A stretch of 64,000 bases of DNA from Membranipora membranacea. Taxonomy: Eukaryota > Bryozoa > Gymnolaemata > Cheilostomatida > Membraniporidae. The stretch covers positions 22,816,001-22,880,000 of the forward strand of contig OU612065.1 in assembly GCA_914767715.1 (NCBI GenBank), read 5' to 3'. Position 1 is the first letter of the stretch. Each line of letters opens with the position of its first letter. This document shows positions 59,901-64,000 of the stretch, piece by piece. Below the pieces are notes generated by a model. That model searched no databases. It was given only the letters and a program-made list of their open reading frames with translations, and was not told the DNA's origin. A program made the position numbers and the translations under genes.

Positions 59901-62900
59901 GGGGTAATTAAGCAGACTCTAAATTTGCAAAATTATACCAAGGGTGGGTATCACGCTTTTTTTTCGCTCGGATCAAAGAATAGATTTGCTTCTAACTCAC
60001 CTCATGAGGAGGAGCAACTCCTGCTTATCTCGAATCTGCAAACCGTTTGGCTCTGTGGCTTTTCATTCTCCGTCAGCGCCCGTTTTAATTAGGGTCACTG
60101 TTGCTAAAAAAAACATGCCATACGCCACCGTTCAAAAATAAAAATTCTGTCGAATCTTTATCAAACTCCGACCAGTTCAAGCTCTTATCGGCCTTACTCT
60201 AAATCCAGAATATTGGAATCATCGGGTTAATAGGGGGTAATTAAGCTGACTTTAAATTTGCAAAATTATACCAAGGGTGGGTATCACGCTTTTTTTTCGC
60301 TCGGATCAAAAAATAGATTTGCTTCTAACTCACCTCATGAGGAGGAGCAACTCCTGCTTATCTCGAATCTGCAAACCGTTTGGCTCTGTGGCTTTTCATT
60401 CTCCGTCAGCGCCCGTTTTAATTAGGGTCACTTTTGCTAAAAAAAAACATGCCATACGCCACCGTTCAAAAATAAAAACTCTGTCGAATCTTTATCAAAC
60501 TCCGACCAGTTCAAGCTCTTATCGGCCTTACTCTAAATCCAGAATATTGGAATCATCGGGTTAATAGGGGGGTAATTAAGCTGACTTTAAATTTGCAAAA
60601 TTATACCAAGGGTGGGTATCACGCTTTTTTTTCGCTCGGATCAAAAAATAGATTTGCTTCTAACTCACCTCATGAGGAGGAGCAACTCCTGCTTATCTCG
60701 AATCTGCAAACCGTTTGGCTCTGTGACTTTTCATTCTCCGTCAGCGCCCGTTTTAATTAGGGTCACTTTTGCTAAAAAAAAACATGCCATACGCCACCGT
60801 TCAAAAATAAAAACTCTGTCGAATCTTTATCAAACTCCGACCAGTTCAAGCTCTTATCGGCCTTACTCTAAATCCAGAATATTGGAATCATCGGGTTAAT
60901 GGGGGGTAATTAAGCTGACTTTAAATTTGCAAAATTATACCAAGGGTGGGTATCACGCTTTTTTTTCGCTCGGATCAAAAAATAGATTTGCTTCTAACTC
61001 ACCTCATGAGGAGGAGCAACTCCTGCTTATCTCGAATCTGCAAACCGTTTGGCTCTGTGGCTTTTCATTCTCCGTCAGCGCCCGTTTTAATTAGGGTCAC
61101 TTTTGCTAAAAAAAAACATGCCATACGCCACCGTTCAAAAATAAAAACTCTGTCGAATCTTTATCAAACTCCGACCAGTTCAAGCTCTTATCGGCCTTAC
61201 TCTAAATCCAGAATATTGGAATCATCGGGTTAATAGGGGGGTAATTAAGCTGACTTTAAATTTGCAAAATTATACCAAGGGTGGGTATCACGCTTTTTTT
61301 TCGCTCGGATCAAAAAATAGATTTGCTTCTAACTCACCTCATGAGGAGGAGCAACTCCTGCTTATCTCGAATCTGCAAACCGTTTGGCTCTGTGGCTTTT
61401 CATTCTCCGTCAGCGCCCGTTTTAATTAGGGTCACTTTTGCTAAAAAAAAACATGCCATACGCCACCGTTCAAAAATAAAAACTCTGTCGAATCTTTATC
61501 AAACTCCGACCAGTTCAAGCTCTTATCGGCCTTACTCTAAATCCAGAATATTGGAATCATCGGGTTAATAGGGGGGTAATTAAGCTGACTTTAAATTTGC
61601 AAAATTATACCAAGGGTGGGTATCACGCTTTTTTTTCGCTCGGATCAAAAAATAGATTTGCTTCTAACTCACCTCATGAGGAGGAGCAACTCCTGCTTAT
61701 CTCGAATCTGCAAACCGTTTGGCTCTGTGGCTTTTCATTCTCCGTCAGCGCCCGTTTTAATTAGGGTCCTTTTTGCTAAAAAAAAACATGCCATACGCCA
61801 CCGTTCAAAAATAAAAACTCTGTCGAATCTTTATCAAACTCCGACCAGTTCAAGCTCTTATCGGCCTTACTCTAAATCCAGAATATTGGAATCATCGGGT
61901 TAATAGGGGGGTAATTAAGCTGACTTTAAATTTGCAAAATTATACCAAGGGTGGGTATCACGCTTTATTTTCGCTCGGATCAAAAAATAGATTTGCTTCT
62001 AACTCACCTCATGAGGAGGAGCAACTCCTGCTTATCTCGAATCTGCAAACCGTTTGGCTCTGTGGCTTTTCATTCTCCGTCAGCGCCCGTTTTAATTAGG
62101 GTCACTTTTGCTAAAAAAAAACATGCCATACGCCACCGTTCAAAAATAAAAACTCTGTCGAATCTTTATCAAACTCCGACCAGTTCAAGCTCTTATCGGC
62201 CTTACTCTAAATCCAGAATATTGGAATCATCGGGTTAATAGGGGGGTAATTAAGCTGACTTTAAATTTGCAAAATTATACCAAGGGTGGGTATCACGCGT
62301 TTTTTTCGCTCGGATCAAAAAATAGATTTGCTTGTAACTCACCTCATGAGGAGGAGCAACTCCTGCTTATCTCGAATCTGCAAACCGTTTGGCTCTGTGG
62401 CTTTTCATTCTCCGTCAGCGCCCGTTTTAATTAGGGTCACTTTTGCTAAAAAAAACATGCCATACGCCACCGTTCAAAAATAAAAACTCTGTCGAATCTT
62501 TATCAAACTCCGACCAGTTCAAGCTCTTATCGGCCTTACTCTAAATCCAGAATATTGGAATCATCGGGTTAATAGGGGGGTAATTAAGCAGACTCTAAAT
62601 TTGCAAAATTATACCAAGGGTGGGTATCACGCTTTTTTTTCGCTCGGATCAAAGAATAGATTTGCATCTAACTCACCTCATGAGGAGGAGCAACTCCTGC
62701 TCATCTCGAATCTGCAAACCGTTTGGCTCTGTGGCTTTTCATTCTCCGTCAGCGCCCGTTTTAATTAGGGTCACTTTTGCTAAAAAAAAACATGCCATAC
62801 GCCACCGTTCAAAAATAAAAACTCTGTCGAATCTTTATCAAACTCCGACCAGTTCAAGCTCTTATCGGCCTTACTCTAAATCCAGAATATTGGAATCATC

Positions 62901-63959
62901 GGGTTAATAGGGGGGTAATTAAGCTGACTTTAAATTTGCAAAATTATACCAAGGGTGGGTATCACGCTTTTTTTTCGCTCGGATCAAAAAATAGATTTGC
63001 TTCTAACTCACCTCATGAGGAGGAGCAACTCCTGCTTATCTCGAATCTGCAAACCGTTTGGCTCTGTGACTTTTCATTCTCTGTCAGCGTCCGTTTTAAT
63101 TAGGGTCACTTTTGCTAAAAAAAAACATGCCATACGCCACCGTTCAAAAATAAAAACTCTGTCGAATCTTTATCAAACTCCGACCAGTTCAAGCTCTTAT
63201 CGGCCTTACTCTAAATCCAGAATATTGGAATCATCGGGTTAATAGGGGGGTAATTAAGCTGACTTTAAATTTGCAAAATTATACCAAGGGTGGGTATCAC
63301 GCTTTTTTTTCGCTCGGATCAAAAAATAGATTTGCTTCTAACTCACCTCATGAGGAGGAGCAACTCCTGCTTATCTCGAATCTGCAAACCGTTTGGCTCT
63401 GTGGCTTTTCATTCTCCGTCAGCGCCCGTTTTAATTAGGGTCACTTTTGCTAAAAAAAAACATGCCATACGCCACCGTTCAAAAATAAAAACTCTGTCGA
63501 ATCTTTATCAAACTCCGACCAGTTCAAGCTCTTATCGGCCTTACTCTAAATCCAGAATATTGGAATCATCGGGTTAATAGGGGGGTAATTAAGCTGACTT
63601 TAAATTTGCAAAATTATACCAAGGGTGGGTATCACGCTTTTTTTTCGCTCGGATCAAAAAATATATTTGCTTCTAACTCACCTCATGAGGAGGAGCAACT
63701 CCTGCTTATCTCGAATCTGCAAACCGTTTGGCTCTGTGGCTTTTCATTCTCCGTCAGCGCCCGTTTTAATTAGGGTCACTTTTGCTAAAAAAAAACATGC
63801 CATACGCCACCGTTCAAAAATAAAAACTCTGTCGAACATTTATCAAACTCCGACCAGTTCAAGCTCTTATCGGCCTTACTCTAAATCCAGAATATTGGAA
63901 TCATCGGGTTAATAGGGGGGTAATTAAGCTGACTTTAAATTTGCAAAATTATACCAAGG
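56932..63959 (+). repeat. Array region: u171-u191, cassette of variable length
   Basis: A marked series occurs three times: an A8 monomer (u172, u179, u187), then a junction reading AAGCAGACTCT followed by a monomer with CAAAGAATAG (u173, u180, u188), then after one or no monomer a copy with TGTGACTTTTC (u175, u182, u189). The spacing between rounds is 2343 bp (7 monomers) and 2676 bp (8 monomers), so the number of filler monomers differs. U177 and u191 carry GAACATTTA, the S mark of the neighbouring 4-mer. U183-u185 are near consensus. Confidence 0.82.
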
Positions 63960-64000
63960 GTGGGTATCACGCTTTTTTTTCGCTCGGATCAAAAAATAGA
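63960..64000 (+). repeat. Partial monomer (u192) at right edge
   Basis: The window ends 41 bp into another copy, just after GATCAAAAAATAGA. The array continues beyond the window. In the same way, the first 8 bp of the window are the tail of a preceding copy. Confidence 0.95.

Larger units (their letters stand above)
1..64000 (+). repeat. 335-bp satellite DNA, continuous tandem array
   Basis: The motif GTGGGTATCAC followed by a T tract recurs at 9, 344, 679, 1014 and onward to 63960. This gives 191 complete head-to-tail monomers, all in the same orientation, with a mean spacing of 334.8 bp. Most copies are exactly 335 bp. The exceptions come from T7 instead of T8, A8 or A10 instead of A9, G5 or G7 instead of G6, a 2-bp loss in four copies, and one 7-bp deletion near 54689. 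Most copies differ from the consensus at only a few positions. No non-satellite sequence interrupts the array, and it runs off both window edges. By hand count the consensus has 76 C, 60 G and 14 CpG. Such an array is typical of eukaryotic constitutive heterochromatin (centromere, pericentromere or subtelomere), but nothing in the window says which. I do not recognise the family. Confidence 0.98.

Noticed and set aside
1-64000. CRISPR array, because of the regular repeats
   Set aside because: There are no unique spacers: the whole 335-bp period is conserved, which is satellite structure.
1-64000. 5S rRNA, histone or other tandem gene cluster
   Set aside because: I found no 5S-like conserved segments, no snRNA or histone coding frame, and no separate gene and spacer zones in the monomer.
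1-64000. Transposon or LTR tandem array
   Set aside because: No terminal inverted repeats, target-site duplications, primer-binding site or transposase/polymerase frames were seen in the monomer on either strand.

Overview
The whole 64 kb window is one uninterrupted tandem satellite array. A ~335-bp, ~41% GC monomer repeats head to tail on one strand: 191 complete copies (from 9 to 63959), plus 8 bp of a copy at the left edge and 41 bp at the right edge. Nearly every copy is 333-336 bp. I found no unique sequence, gene, RNA gene, transposon, CRISPR array or spacer. An array this long, homogeneous and non-coding points to a eukaryotic chromosome, in centromeric, pericentromeric or other heterochromatic DNA. 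I do not recognise the monomer and cannot name the species or lineage. By hand count the consensus monomer has 14 CpG against about 13.6 expected, so it is not CpG-depleted. That weakly argues against a heavily methylated genome.

For reference I number monomers u1-u191, each starting at the GTG of the GTGGGTATCAC motif (u1 = 9, u2 = 344, and so on). Each monomer holds a T8 tract, a cluster of three short dyads (CCTCATGAGG, AGGAGCAACTCCT, CAAACCGTTTG), an A9 tract about 150 bp after the T tract, and a G6 run flanked by TTAAT/ATTAA. The length is close to two nucleosome repeats. It is not a multiple of three, so no reading frame can run through the array. The recurring ~95-codon open frame begins only at GTG and is an accident of the repeat.

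Superimposed on the monomers is a mosaic of higher-order repeats (HORs), visible from diagnostic point variants. Left to right: 9-6705, near-consensus copies with an alternating dimer and a small block duplication; 6706-9382, a 4-mer HOR x2; 9383-11389, divergent linkers; 11390-14068, an 'ABCD' 4-mer x2; 14069-16413, consensus-like; 16414-21771, an 8-mer x2, with a third copy at 26798-29476; 19093-24117, a 15-monomer block repeated at 26798-31822; 24118-26797, a copy of 13399-16078; 31823-35508, a 3-mer (~1006 bp) HOR; 35509-38522, ABCD material related to 11 kb; 38523-45222, a 10-mer (3350 bp) x2; 45223-51586, the most divergent part; 51587-56931, a 4-mer (1338 bp) x4; 56932-63959, a variable-length cassette repeated about three times. 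The array is growing by local unequal exchange on many scales and by copying of multi-kb blocks across 7.7, 10.7 and 25.1 kb.

There are no genes here to work together. The interest is in the array architecture, the subfamily mosaicism and the conserved short motifs inside the monomer.
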